DNA of 64,000 nt from Paraburkholderia domus (GCF_905220705.1 NZ_CAJNAT010000033.1:1-64000), one strand, 5' to 3'. Positions 34,829 to 43,883 are shown, counted from the stretch's first letter. A program made the numbers and translations. The notes: generated by a model not told the origin, from the letters alone.

Positions 34829-36447
34829 TTCTGGTCCTCCGGTTTTCCTCGAAGCAGCGCTTCCGGATGCCGTTCGAGATAATCCGCGAGCGTCCGGAAG
34901 GCGGCCGCCGTGCGCGCCACTTCACTCAATGCGTCCCCTGCGCCCTGCTGCAACGGCGAGTTGGGCTGCAACGCGCTGTTCGCCGAGTCGAGCGCCTTTT
35001 GGGCCGCGACGAGCGTATCGCGAGCCTGCGGTGCAACTTCTGTATCGAGCCCCTTGAGCAACGTGTTCGCCTCGGCCAGAGTCTGTTGCGCACCCTTGCC
35101 GATCGCCTCGAACGGGATCTTGTTCAGCTTGGTCATCACATTCGTCAACGAGTCCTGCAGCGATTGCAGATTGCCCGGCGTGGTCGGAAATTCAGGCGGC
35201 GTTTTGTCCCAGTTCATTTCGGCCTTCGGAGCATTGGGGAAAAATTCGAGCGCGATGTATAACTGCCCGGTAATCAGGCTTCCTGTTCGCAATTGCGCCC
35301 GCAGCCCACGGTCGACGAGCAGGGTCGAGAGCCTCCGGGGGTCCCTTGAGATTCTGCCGGCTCCTGCTGCGCCCGACTCGTAGCGCGAAGTGAAACGCTC
35401 CGGATAGAAGTGAATCTCGACCGGAATGCTGAACTGCCTCGTGACCGGATCGAAGCGGGTATAGATCGCCGTCACCTCGCCCACGGTGATCCCGCGGAAG
35501 TCGACCGGCGCGCCGATCGTCAGCCCGCGCACCGATTCGGTGAAATTCATCACGTAGGTATCCACGATGCTGTCATGGCGCTTCATCGCATCGGCAAAGT
35601 TATCGAACAGTTCGAATTGCGTCTTCACGGCGGCCTCCGAGATGTCTGCCGTATCCGGAGGCGTCTGAAACGCGAGGCCACCGATCACGATGGATACCAG
35701 CGACTGGGTATTGACCTTGACGCCCGTGGCATCAAGGGAGACGTTGACACCGCTTGCGTGCCAGAACCGCGTATTACTCGTCACAAACCTGTCGTAGGGG
35801 GCGTTGACAAACACGTTGAGTGTCACGCCCTTGCCGTCGCTATCAAGCTTGTAGGCCGTGACCTGACCAACCTGAAGGCGTCTGAAGAAGATGGGAGAGC
35901 CCACATCGAGAGAGCCCATGTCCTCCGCTTTCAACACGAACTCCCGCCCCGGAACGTCGCTCGCAAATACAGGCGGCGTTTCGAGACCCACGAAGTCGCG
36001 CTTGCCGGTTGTCGATTTGCCCACATCCGTGCCGATAAACGAGCCGCTCAGCAGCGTTCCAATGCCGGACACCGTGCCGCCCGAAATACGCGGACGCACG
36101 ACCCAGAAGCGCGTGTTGTCGACAAGCATATCCGTGGCATCCTTGACAATCTCCGCGGTCGCGACGACGTGTGTGTGGTCTCTCGTCAGCCTCACGCTTT
36201 TGACGACCCCGATGTCCACGTTCTTGTATTTGATCTTGGTCTTGCCTGCCTCCAGCCCTTCGCCGCTTGCAAAGGTGATCGTGATGGTCGGGCCCTGCTC
36301 GATGACCGCCTTCACGGCGAGCCAGCAGCCGATCAGCACTGCGACGATCGGCACCAGCCAGATCAGTTGCAGCCGCCAGCGCGGGCGCTGCGTAGCGACC
36401 GCCTCGGGGATGTCCGGTGAAGCGGGTCGGTCGGGCGGTCTAGCCAT
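34825..36447 (-). CDS. pqiB: PqiB, MCE-domain intermembrane lipid transport protein
   Basis: 540 residues. One N-terminal membrane helix (LQLIWLVPIVAVLIGCWLAVKAVI) is followed by three MCE domains, the first opening GPTITITFASGEGLEAGKTKIKYKNVDIGVVKSVRLT. A C-terminal alpha-helical needle follows (SLQDSLTNVMTKLNKIPFEAIGKGAQQTLAEANTLLKG). This is the standard PqiB layout: a syringe-like hexamer spanning the periplasm. It overlaps pqiA by 8 nt and pqiC by 4 nt. The system moves lipids between membranes and protects against envelope stress. Confidence 0.94.
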   Translation of the reverse strand: MARPPDRPASPDIPEAVATQRPRWRLQLIWLVPIVAVLIGCWLAVKAVIEQGPTITITFASGEGLEAGKTKIKYKNVDIGVVKSVRLTRDHTHVVATAEIVKDATDMLVDNTRFWVVRPRISGGTVSGIGTLLSGSFIGTDVGKSTTGKRDFVGLETPPVFASDVPGREFVLKAEDMGSLDVGSPIFFRRLQVGQVTAYKLDSDGKGVTLNVFVNAPYDRFVTSNTRFWHASGVNVSLDATGVKVNTQSLVSIVIGGLAFQTPPDTADISEAAVKTQFELFDNFADAMKRHDSIVDTYVMNFTESVRGLTIGAPVDFRGITVGEVTAIYTRFDPVTRQFSIPVEIHFYPERFTSRYESGAAGAGRISRDPRRLSTLLVDRGLRAQLRTGSLITGQLYIALEFFPNAPKAEMNWDKTPPEFPTTPGNLQSLQDSLTNVMTKLNKIPFEAIGKGAQQTLAEANTLLKGLDTEVAPQARDTLVAAQKALDSANSALQPNSPLQQGAGDALSEVARTAAAFRTLADYLERHPEALLRGKPEDQK

Positions 36448-37708
36448 GATTCTTCTCCGCCAGATCCCAGATCAGGCGCGGGTCAAACGACATCGCGGCA
36501 AACATGGTAAGAACGACGACCGAGCCAAAGGCAATCGCTGCCGGGCCGGCCTGGATCGTCGCGAGCGCATTGAACTGAACAAGAGCGACGAGCATCGTGA
36601 TGACATAGATGTCGAGCATCGACCAGCGTCCGACCAGCTCGACTACACGATAAATGCGCGTCCTTTGCTCTGGTTGCCATCCCGAGTGCAACTGGGTTGA
36701 AACCGTCAGGTACAGGAGCGCGATGATCTTCAGCATCGGCACCGCGACACTCGCGATGAACACGACGATTGCGAGTGGCCAGGAGCCTGACGTCCAAAGG
36801 TAGACGACACCGCTCATGATCGTGTCTTTTTCGCTACCGAACAGGGAACTGGTGTTCATGACCGGCAGCACGTTCGCCGGAATGTATAGCACCATCGCGG
36901 CAATCAGAAACGCCCAGGTGCGGGTGATGCTGTCCGGCTTGCGAAAATGAAGATGGGCGTCGCAACGCGGGCAGCGCGCATCATGCGCATGTGCGGCAGG
37001 TTTCGACATCAATCCGCAGCTATGACAGACCATCAAGCCACAACCGGCCGCGGTGCAGCTGGCAGTGCTGGTCCCGACGTCTGCCTCCGGGCCGACACTG
37101 TGCTCACCATGATTGATCCGCGCCCACAGCGCGCGGGGATCGAACGCCGCGCTGGCAGCGGCGAGCAACAGCATTAAAGCGCCGAACGACCATAGCGCCA
37201 CACCGGGCACTACACTCGCGATATGCGCGAGCTTGACGAGCGCGACCAGCAGCCCGAGGATCAACACCTCAGTCATGCCCCATGGCTCAGCCAGGCGCAG
37301 GAGGCGAAAAGCCAGGTCCGCCCGATACGGAACACGCCTGAGTCTCAATGGCACCAGTAGGTACGCCATCGCAACGGTCTGCACCGCGGGCATCAGGATG
37401 GTGGTAACGAACACTAGGCCGGCGAGCGGCCAGATCCCGTCGAGGTACAGCACGCGCACCGCACCGATCAACGTGGTCTGGACGAGGTCACCGTTCACCG
37501 CCAGGCCGACGATCGGGTACGCGTTAGCGATCGCAAACAGGACAATCGACGTGAACGTGAAGGACAGCGCGCGATCGAGACTGTCGGGATGACTCCGGTA
37601 CAACTCGGCACGACACCGACAACAGCGGAGCACTCCGTTGGGTGGCAACGGCGCCTCCCGCTGCAACAGGTCACATTCGTGGCAGGCGAGAAGACGTCCG
37701 GTTGTCAT
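36440..37708 (-). CDS. pqiA: PqiA, inner-membrane partner of PqiB
   Basis: 422 residues from 37708, in two homologous halves. Each opens with a zinc-ribbon-like motif (LACHECD ... CCRCRAEL, and VCHSCGLMSKPAAHAHDARCPRCDAHL), then four membrane helices. RALSFTFTSIVLFAIANAYPIV and ITRTWAFLIAAMVLYIPANVLPVMNT mark the two PqiA domains. A start at 37750 would add 14 residues of no known match. It is the first gene of the pqiABC operon. Confidence 0.92.
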   Translation of the reverse strand: MTTGRLLACHECDLLQREAPLPPNGVLRCCRCRAELYRSHPDSLDRALSFTFTSIVLFAIANAYPIVGLAVNGDLVQTTLIGAVRVLYLDGIWPLAGLVFVTTILMPAVQTVAMAYLLVPLRLRRVPYRADLAFRLLRLAEPWGMTEVLILGLLVALVKLAHIASVVPGVALWSFGALMLLLAAASAAFDPRALWARINHGEHSVGPEADVGTSTASCTAAGCGLMVCHSCGLMSKPAAHAHDARCPRCDAHLHFRKPDSITRTWAFLIAAMVLYIPANVLPVMNTSSLFGSEKDTIMSGVVYLWTSGSWPLAIVVFIASVAVPMLKIIALLYLTVSTQLHSGWQPEQRTRIYRVVELVGRWSMLDIYVITMLVALVQFNALATIQAGPAAIAFGSVVVLTMFAAMSFDPRLIWDLAEKNHG

Positions 37709-37922
37709 CGAGCCAGCTCCGCAACTGCCCGGTTCACCAGCGGCGCGCATTTCATGGCATCACCCTTTCTCGGCTAATCGGGCGTGTAAGCTAAACCGGG
37801 CCAGCAGGGCGAGCCCGACGCGAAGCGCAGGCATCTTTTTGTTCATGGGTGCTTCTCCCGCAACAATCGATGTCTACTGGACCGTATAGCCGCGGCCAGA
37901 CAAGTAAGCCGCCACAACAGCA

Positions 37923-38040
37923 CTGGTCGTCGGACCGACAGGACTCGCCTACGATCCGCCACGCGACGTACTCTACGTCGCGTCGACCGCCGACAACGCG
38001 GTCTTCGCGGTATTTGGCGCGGGCAACTCGCAGCACGACA
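37923..38040 (+). pseudogene. Scrap of an NHL/beta-propeller gene
   Basis: One frame reads LVVGPTGLAYDPPRDVLYVASTADNAVFAVFGAG, a typical propeller blade of bacterial NHL-repeat secreted proteins. Stop codons close the frame just upstream, and similarity ends after about 40 residues. It is a fragment of a lost gene, lying in the gap between pqiA and the DUF4239 gene. Confidence 0.5.
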
Positions 38041-38091
38041 GTCACCTCGATTGGCCGAAGTTTGGCCAATCCGGTCGTTCGCGGATCGCCG

Positions 38092-38853
38092 CTACTGACC
38101 GAGCATCGCGAGCGCGTCGCGCAAAGGCGCGAGCGAGACAGTGATCGTCCCGTCGAGCGGTGTGTTCATCTCGAGAATCAGAAATATTGCGCACGAAGTG
38201 GACAGCGCGCCAAGAAACAACCCAAAAATGACGGTAGCGTTGGCAGAAGCGAACAGGCCAAACGAACAAAAGATGATGGAGAGCCAAAACACCAGGCATA
38301 TCAGCAATGGAGCGGGGGTCGAGCCCATCGCTTGCAGCATCGTAAGTTGGCGGGCAGCCAGCACCTCGTTCGCAATCTGAATGGCACGTGCCTGAAGTTG
38401 ACGTTGCGCGTCGCTGCGCGGCGACAATGCCTCCAGCTTGAGTACAAGGCCTTCCACCCGCCTGATTGCCTCGATGCCACCAAGTTCTGCGATCTGCGCA
38501 GGTTTGCCAGACGCTATTATCTGAATCGACATGCCGACCCTCTGCTTAAGCAGATCACGAACCTCCTTCGTTTCCGGGCCATACTCGGCCAGAACGCGAT
38601 CGAGGAGGATGATACTGGCGGCATTGCGCACGACCTCGCCGTTCACAGCATCGAATGAACTCTTCGCCGACGAAATGAGTAGGCCAAGCACCAACGCGGC
38701 CATCGTGGCTATCAGACCGACCGCCAGCTTTAAAACACCGGTTGATTCATCGCTAAGGTGGTGCCTGGGCAAAATGGTGCGCACACGCAAGCCAACCAAC
38801 GCGCTGCCAAATACACAGGCAAACACGATCAACGCGATCTCGACGTGGCTCAC
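38092..38853 (-). CDS. DUF4239 membrane protein
   Basis: 253 residues from a GTG at 38853 with an excellent ribosome site (AAGGAGGG) upstream. Two membrane helices lie near the N-terminus (IALIVFACVFGSALVGL, VGLIATMAALVLGLLISSA) and two near the C-terminus (LLICLVFWLSIIFCSFGLF, VIFGLFLGALSTSCAIFLI). The helical middle spans about 75-175. This layout is that of DUF4239, a bestrophin-like family of unknown function. The family usually ends with the motif near DGTI(T/S)VSLAPLRDAL, also seen here. It stands alone. Confidence 0.8.
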   Translation of the reverse strand: MSHVEIALIVFACVFGSALVGLRVRTILPRHHLSDESTGVLKLAVGLIATMAALVLGLLISSAKSSFDAVNGEVVRNAASIILLDRVLAEYGPETKEVRDLLKQRVGMSIQIIASGKPAQIAELGGIEAIRRVEGLVLKLEALSPRSDAQRQLQARAIQIANEVLAARQLTMLQAMGSTPAPLLICLVFWLSIIFCSFGLFASANATVIFGLFLGALSTSCAIFLILEMNTPLDGTITVSLAPLRDALAMLGQ

Positions 38854-39290
38854 TCTTTTACCCTCCTTCTCCGCTCGCAAGGAGAAGTCCGGCATGCGTC
38901 GCGGCCTGATCTTCTCCATTGCCTCGTGCCCGGCGGCATAACACCGGGCTGGGCGCTCGCCAGCCGGTAAAACGGGCCGGTCAGGGATCGTCGCATTCGG
39001 GAGTGATGACGTGGTTACTGATCTGCGCGTGCGCGTGTCTTCGAACACACGATAACCGCCACTCGTTTATGAAGCAGGGTACAGGTTGGCTTGGAATAGC
39101 GGTATGAGCCCTTGGTCCCATATCGGCCTGCATCTTAATCATCTATTCTACGTTGCGCGAATGCCGTTGATCCTGCGTTCCGAGGGAAGTTGCGTGGAGA
39201 AGGCCAAGAGCCACGCCATCCTTGCGGAAGCGATGGTCCCGGCACTTTTTGTGACGGATGACCGACTGATAACGATATGAGGGCAAACCT
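38854..39290. other. Divergent gap upstream of the three-gene exported operon
   Basis: 437 bp with no supported gene. It holds the promoter of the leftward DUF4239 gene and that of the rightward operon at 39291. No operator was recognised. Confidence 0.4.
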
Positions 39291-39590
39291 ATGAACAAGC
39301 GCTTCTGGCGGTTTGCGATGGTGCCGGCGCTGTTGCTGGCGGGTGCCGCAATCGGCCAACAATTTCCGATGCTGGATATGGTGGCCAACAGGGTCGTCCA
39401 AAAGTATCAGCAATCAAGTTGCGAGCAGTTGTGGCAGGAACGAGCCGCGAAACAAGGGCAGCCGAAATCCGAGAGAGAGCAGCAGGCCGTGCAATTGCTG
39501 CACACCGATCCGCAGATGCGTGCGGCGTTCATCGATAGGGTGGCAGCGCCGATTGCCAACAAGATGTTTGAGTGCGGCATGATTCCTTGA
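39291..39590 (+). CDS. Small exported protein, first gene of a three-gene operon
   Basis: 99 residues. An N-terminal hydrophobic segment (FAMVPALLLAGAAIGQQFP) serves as a signal peptide or anchor. The mature part is helical (ANRVVQKYQQSSCEQLWQERAAKQGQPKSEREQQAVQLLHTDPQMRAAFIDRVAAPIANKMFECGMIP) with two cysteines that could pair. A similar small protein is frequent in Burkholderiaceae; its role is not known to me. A 44-bp gap leads to the DUF2092 gene. Confidence 0.72.
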   Translation: MNKRFWRFAMVPALLLAGAAIGQQFPMLDMVANRVVQKYQQSSCEQLWQERAAKQGQPKSEREQQAVQLLHTDPQMRAAFIDRVAAPIANKMFECGMIP

Positions 39591-39634
39591 ATGCGACTGG
39601 GCGCCGCTAAACCGGGCTATTTACCGAGGTCGCG

Positions 39635-40498
39635 ATGACCTGCGAGAAATTGAAGTGGGGCGTTACCGTCGTCGTGCTGGGTGTGTTCCTGGCCGCAAGC
39701 GGCAACGCCCAGCAGCCGCAACAAACGCAGCATGCGGCCAAGCCGACGGCGAAGGTTGCCGCACTGGCGTTCCAGCCCGGCCTCGAGCCGCGCGCGATCG
39801 ACATCCTCAAGGCGGCGAGCGCCCGTCTTTCCGCCGCGAAGTCGATGTCCTTTACGGCGGTCGTCTCCTATGAGAGTCCGAGCCGTCTCGGTCTTCCGCT
39901 TGTCTATTCCACCAGGTCGGAGGTAACGCTACAGCGACCTGACAAGCTCAAGGTCATCACGCCCGGCGACGGGCCAGCCTCGGAGTTTTACTACGACGGC
40001 AAGACCATGACCGCGTTTTCACCGCGGGAGAATCTCGTCGCCATCGCCGACGCGCCTCCGACTATCGACGCCGCGCTGGAGGCGGCTTATCACACTGGCG
40101 CGATCTATTTCCCGTTTTCCGACGTGATCGTCGCGGATCCGTACAAGGACATCGCTGACGGACTCAAGATTGCTTTCTATATCGGTCAATCGAGCGTGGT
40201 CGGCGGTACGACGACTGACATGGTGGCATATGTCACGGGGGATGTGTTCGTGCAGATATGGATCGGTGCGCAGGACAAGCTGCCGCGCCGCGTCTATGCC
40301 ATTTACCTGAACGACCGCGCGCGGTTGCGCCATGTATTGGAGCTGTCCAACTGGGAACTGGATACGGCCATTCCAGCGGATGCGTTTGTTCCAGCCAAGA
40401 CTGCTGGTGCGGCACGCATTGCTTTCGCACGCCCCGACGCAGAGGACACGACCGCAATGAAGCCCCCGCCGAAGACCATGCCGGCCAAGGCTCAATGA
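39635..40498 (+). CDS. DUF2092 periplasmic protein (LolA/LppX-like fold)
   Basis: 287 residues. The signal peptide is KWGVTVVVLGVFLAASGNA. The mature part has the DUF2092 pattern: LEPRAIDILKAASARLSAAKSMSFTAVVSYESPSRLGLPLVYSTRSEVTLQRPDKLKVITPGDGPASEFYYDGKTMTAF. This family is related to LolA-type lipid or lipoprotein carriers, with a half-barrel for a hydrophobic ligand. The stop TGA sits inside the ribosome site of the next gene, 11 bp apart. It probably works in the periplasm with its two operon partners; the job is unknown. Confidence 0.82.
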   Translation: MTCEKLKWGVTVVVLGVFLAASGNAQQPQQTQHAAKPTAKVAALAFQPGLEPRAIDILKAASARLSAAKSMSFTAVVSYESPSRLGLPLVYSTRSEVTLQRPDKLKVITPGDGPASEFYYDGKTMTAFSPRENLVAIADAPPTIDAALEAAYHTGAIYFPFSDVIVADPYKDIADGLKIAFYIGQSSVVGGTTTDMVAYVTGDVFVQIWIGAQDKLPRRVYAIYLNDRARLRHVLELSNWELDTAIPADAFVPAKTAGAARIAFARPDAEDTTAMKPPPKTMPAKAQ

Positions 40499-40509
40499 GG
40501 AGATGCATC

Positions 40510-41298
40510 ATGAAACGAGCCTTCATCCATCTGGTGGGGCTTGTCATCCTGGCCCTCGTAGCGGGTCCAGCTGGCGCGTGGTCGCATGCCGACGCCTACG
40601 GGGGTACTGCGTCGCATACTGCCGGATCGCGGTCTTTGACCCGCACCGACGCTGCGGGTGGCAGCCTGACGCAAACCGCAGGTGGGGGCGCGACCGCAAC
40701 CAGCCGCTATGGCGGCACGGCAACGCACCAGCAAGGATCCGATCAGACAACCGCGACCAATCGCTATGGCGGCAGTGCGACCCACACCTACGGGCAAGGG
40801 ACGACTGCCACCAGCGCAAACGGGGGTACGGCAAGTCACACAACCGGATCGGGTTACTCGACTTACACGAGCGCTTCAGGCTCCACCGCATACCACAGCG
40901 CTTACTACGGAGCCCGGTACCCCGCCTACCACCCGCCCGTCACGGTGAACAATTACGGCTCATCGTGCTACAACTGCGGCGGCTGGTCCACCGCGGGGGC
41001 AGCGGCCGCAGGCGCCGCGGTCGGTGCCGTGGCCGGCGCGGCCGTGGCGTCGGCCAACACGGCCGCGGTCGCATCGAACGCTTACAACGCCGGCTATGTT
41101 GCGGGGACAACGACAGCGCCTCCTGCGCCCGCACCCGTCAATACGGCGTTTGCAATGGGCGCGATCTACGCGGCGCTGCCGGCCGGCTGCGTCTCGACCC
41201 AGGTTCGGGGCAGCACATACTACCTGTACGGCAATACATGGTTTCAACCTGCCTATGGCGCGAACGGCGTTTACTACCGCGTGGTGCCGACGCCTTGA
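40510..41298 (+). CDS. Exported Gly/Thr-repeat protein
   Basis: 262 residues from an ATG with AGGAG upstream. The signal peptide is KRAFIHLVGLVILALVAGPAGAWS. Residues 20-130 are low-complexity repeats of about 20 residues built on GGTATH/GGSATH and TTATxxYGG. A YP(A)YHPPVTVNN segment leads to an Ala/Gly-rich hydrophobic stretch (AAAAGAAVGAVAGAAVA). A compact C-terminal domain follows (CVSTQVRGSTYYLYGNTWFQPAYGANGVYYRVV), a pattern seen in bacterial cell-surface proteins. Third gene of the exported operon. It probably sits in the periplasm or outer surface. Confidence 0.75.
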   Translation: MKRAFIHLVGLVILALVAGPAGAWSHADAYGGTASHTAGSRSLTRTDAAGGSLTQTAGGGATATSRYGGTATHQQGSDQTTATNRYGGSATHTYGQGTTATSANGGTASHTTGSGYSTYTSASGSTAYHSAYYGARYPAYHPPVTVNNYGSSCYNCGGWSTAGAAAAGAAVGAVAGAAVASANTAAVASNAYNAGYVAGTTTAPPAPAPVNTAFAMGAIYAALPAGCVSTQVRGSTYYLYGNTWFQPAYGANGVYYRVVPTP

Positions 41299-41419
41299 GA
41301 GAGCTCTGATGCGCTGGCTCTCGCCACGAAGCGCAGCGCCCAATCCACGTTAAGGCGCAAGTGCAAGGCACCGCCAAGCGTGACGATGTGAGGGCAGGCA
41401 CTGCAATCGATTGCTCAAT

Positions 41420-41906
41420 GATTAAACCAGCGGTATCGCTCGTGCCGAGAATAGTGGCGGGCTTACTCCGCGCGAACTCCTCCGGTGTGAGTGCGGGATC
41501 TCCCACCAGATTGAACGGCGAACCTGAATTACGCGTCGTCCAGGCCTGATCGATCGGCCTGCTCAGGCATCCCCTCGACGTCGCCCGTCACATTTGCATT
41601 GGCGTAGGGCGCTGACACCGCGACGCTCGCAGTGTGTCCGGCGAGCCCAAGGCTGTGCGAATAGCCGAACGAATAGGTATTGATTTTCGCTTCGACATCC
41701 GTAATCGGCAGCGAAGGGTCGAACGAGAAGCCGCCGCTTGATCGGGCGTAGTCCACCACCACGAAGTTCGTTCCGATCGAAACAGCCGAATAGGTGCGCG
41801 GCTCCATTTCCTGCGCATACGCTAGCGCGGACCAGAGTAGTGCCGTGCCTGCACTCGTTTGGCGAACGCACCAGATAGTTCGCACGGCTGACTTGATCCG
41901 TCGCAC
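41420..41906 (-). pseudogene. Broken outer-membrane transporter of the phenol meta-pathway (SphA-like) family
   Basis: The frame from 41906 encodes a signal-like segment (ALLWSALAYA) and QEMEPRTYSAVSIGTNFVVVDYARSSGGFSFDPSLPITDVEAKINTYSFGYSHSLGLAGHTASVAVSAPY, a clear match to MetA_pathway_phenol_degr-type proteins. A stop (TAA) follows LDDA where homologues read on. After it, FRFAVQ shifts frame and continues as LVGDPALTPEEFARSKPATILGTS. Similarity then ends. So it has a nonsense codon, a frameshift and a missing C-terminal two thirds. Confidence 0.72.
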
Positions 41907-42127
41907 GGCCAGCTCCGTCTGTGCGACGTGAGACGCCCGGTGCTTGCGGCATCGTCACGACGGTCGTCCCTCGTCAGGTGGCGGAACTCGTTGAGCATCG
42001 TCTTGTGGAGACGCATCAAAGCGACTCTTCCAATCGTGCGCCGCCAGCGCTCTGGACACGTTAGCGGAGATGTGGCGCGCTCGCTGAACGATGTTGTTTG
42101 ACGCTCGACCGGGTGCCGCTGCTCGTG

Positions 42128-42688
42128 TCAAGGATTGAACTGGCTGATTTTCTGACCTTGCAAGCCGAGACCGGCCATCAAGCCCTCCTGGCCAAATATG
42201 AATGCGTAGACATCGGACTGCAAGTTGGTGGAGGTCATCTCCTTGGCCTTGCCCTCATCAACCAGGACAACGCTCGGGCCCACCCCAACTGACAGGCCGT
42301 CGCTACTTTTAAGGTAGCTGATTGCTGCGTCGGTCATGAGAAACATGACCTGCGAAAACGATTGTCCACCCGCCTGCAGGCCATATGAAATCGCTCTGAT
42401 TGTGTAGTAACCAAGGACTTGGCCGTCGGGAGAAAGCATGACGCCTTTGCCGCCTTCCGCACCCGCAATGAACCCCGCTTTCACTACTTCCGGGAATACC
42501 AGAACTGCCTTCGCTAGATTTTGAAGGTTCCTGGCTCTGGGTTCCGTGTTAAACAGTTGCTGTAAAGCCGCGCGTGCCTTCGCATCCAGTTCGGGGTCTC
42601 CAGACGAGGTTGAAGTCTGCTGCGTCGAACAGCCGACGGAGAGCAGCAAAAGTGGAATTGCGAGAATAAGCCGAAGGTACTTGATCAT
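42128..42688 (-). CDS. SYLF-domain (YSC84-like) lipoprotein
   Basis: 186 residues from 42688, with AGGAG upstream. The lipoprotein signal is LRLILAIPLLLLSVGC, with lipidation on Cys near residue 20. The SYLF domain covers the rest: DAKARAALQQLFNTEPRARNLQNLAKAVLVFPEVVKAGFIAGAEGGKGVML, then LQAGGQSFSQVMFLMTDAAISYLKSSDGLSVGVGPSVVLVDEGKAKEMTS. SYLF domains bind phosphoinositides in eukaryotes; bacterial members are envelope proteins of unclear role. It is near two other SYLF genes (one broken) at 43884 and 48844 and faces away from them. Confidence 0.88.
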   Translation of the reverse strand: MIKYLRLILAIPLLLLSVGCSTQQTSTSSGDPELDAKARAALQQLFNTEPRARNLQNLAKAVLVFPEVVKAGFIAGAEGGKGVMLSPDGQVLGYYTIRAISYGLQAGGQSFSQVMFLMTDAAISYLKSSDGLSVGVGPSVVLVDEGKAKEMTSTNLQSDVYAFIFGQEGLMAGLGLQGQKISQFNP

Positions 42689-42839
42689 GATGCGCGCTCC
42701 TGTCAGAAAATGCCGCCTCCGTACGAAGGACGTTCCCGCCGAAAATTCTCCCAAGTCAATAATGATATTTCCGTACCGGTTGAACAATGGGACTTTGGCC
42801 CTATCCCTTGCCAGCATTCTCGGCGCATCGACGGTGCGG

Positions 42840-43002
42840 ATGTCAATCTTTTGCAGCAAAGCGTACGAGACCCGCCAATGGCCTTCCGAATCATTGACGG
42901 CGATAGACGCAGTTTTTGCGTTGAGCCGGACGATGATGCCGACTGTTCGCTCAGATGTTTGTCAGTGAAGCCAACGGTGTCGCCAATGAAGCGTTCCTCC
43001 CA
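42840..43002 (-). pseudogene. Decayed C-terminal fragment of a small conserved protein
   Basis: Two frames join as WEERFIGDTVGFTDKHLSE and TVGIIVRLNAKTASIAVNDSEGHWRVSYALLQKIDI. The second part looks like the end of a common bacterial family that reads IVRLNxKTAxVxxxxGxHWRVSxxLL. A single missing base near 42945 breaks the frame. It abuts the left edge of direct repeat A at 43025, which may mark an insertion point. Confidence 0.45.
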
Positions 43003-43146
43003 CTGTACTCGCGATGGCGGCGACGCAGATGCCCGGACAGCAGGACTGTTGGCAATGTCCGCTGAGAGAGTCGGAGTGACCAGAACTGTCGCGGTTGCCA
43101 TGCCGCCGTGTAAGACTAAAGTCCAATTGAGTCATGGTACCCGCGT

Positions 43147-43159
43147 AGTACGATGTACT
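43147..43159. promoter_or_regulatory. Palindrome AGTAC-GAT-GTACT in repeat A leader
   Basis: A 5+5 bp perfect inverted repeat with a 3-bp centre, conserved exactly in copy B (48107). It stands about 335 bp before the lipoprotein gene. It could be an operator; no known factor is assigned. Confidence 0.25.
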
Positions 43160-43493
43160 TGCAAGCCTGTGATGCGATTGCGCTACGTTGGGGCCGGAGC
43201 AACTGCCATTCGGAACACGAGGTGCAACCGACCTGCTGCAGGTATCGAGGCCCCTCGTACTGAATGGCCGCGCGTTACGCACAGCTCGAATTTACGCGTT
43301 AGGCACTCGAACTATTTTGTGCTGCTGCAGGCGGACCAAGACCCATTCGGCACATCAGGAGCACTCTGCACGCGCAAAACGTACTGGCCTACTCCCGAGT
43401 CACTTGTTAGATCGACGTTATCGCGCTGTAGCTGGCGAACTGCCTTCGATGAAGTCATCCCTGCTTTATGCGCTTTGATATGGAGTGGATAAC

Positions 43494-43823
43494 ATGAAAT
43501 ATCCCTTCATCGCGTTGGTGGTTGTAGTTTCCGCATGCGCCAGCGAGCCACCGCCAGATGTTCACGCCGTCGGCCAAAGCCAGCTTCCCCCTAAGGCGGT
43601 CGCTCAATGCATCGCGGTGAAATGGGCAAACAACTCTGGGCAGACCGTTTATTTGCAGTACGTGCTCGCCAACGAACAGGCATTCGATGTCTACGTTCCA
43701 GGCCAGCAGCCACCCGGTGGCGCCTCCGCCGTCGTGCGGCAGGCCTCAGGAGGTTCTGGTTCTTCGGTGGGTTTTCGCGGCGCAGACAGCAATGTGACCA
43801 GCAGCATCAACCAGTGCCTGTAA
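43494..43823 (+). CDS. Small lipoprotein, copy A
   Basis: 109 residues. The start MKYPFIALVVVVSACAS gives a lipobox ending in Cys at about residue 15. A proline-rich linker follows (EPPPDVHAVGQSQLPPKAV), then AQCIAVKWANNSGQTVYLQYVLANEQAFDVYVPGQQPPGGASAVVRQ and a Gly/Ser-rich end GGSGSSVGFRG. TGGAG precedes the ATG at 43494. It is nearly identical to the gene at 48454. It is not a family I recognise. It precedes a SYLF gene in both copies, so the two probably work together. Confidence 0.72.
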   Translation: MKYPFIALVVVVSACASEPPPDVHAVGQSQLPPKAVAQCIAVKWANNSGQTVYLQYVLANEQAFDVYVPGQQPPGGASAVVRQASGGSGSSVGFRGADSNVTSSINQCL

Positions 43824-43883
43824 GTCTGAAGATCACCGTTAGTCCACTACCGAGGCGGCATTCCAGTTTAATCAGGGGCTCTC

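Noticed and set aside
42962..43282. Minus-strand frame across the repeat A leader, also present in part in repeat B
   Set aside because: The shared part is conserved only because the whole DNA is duplicated; no protein family is recognisable and the ends differ between copies.
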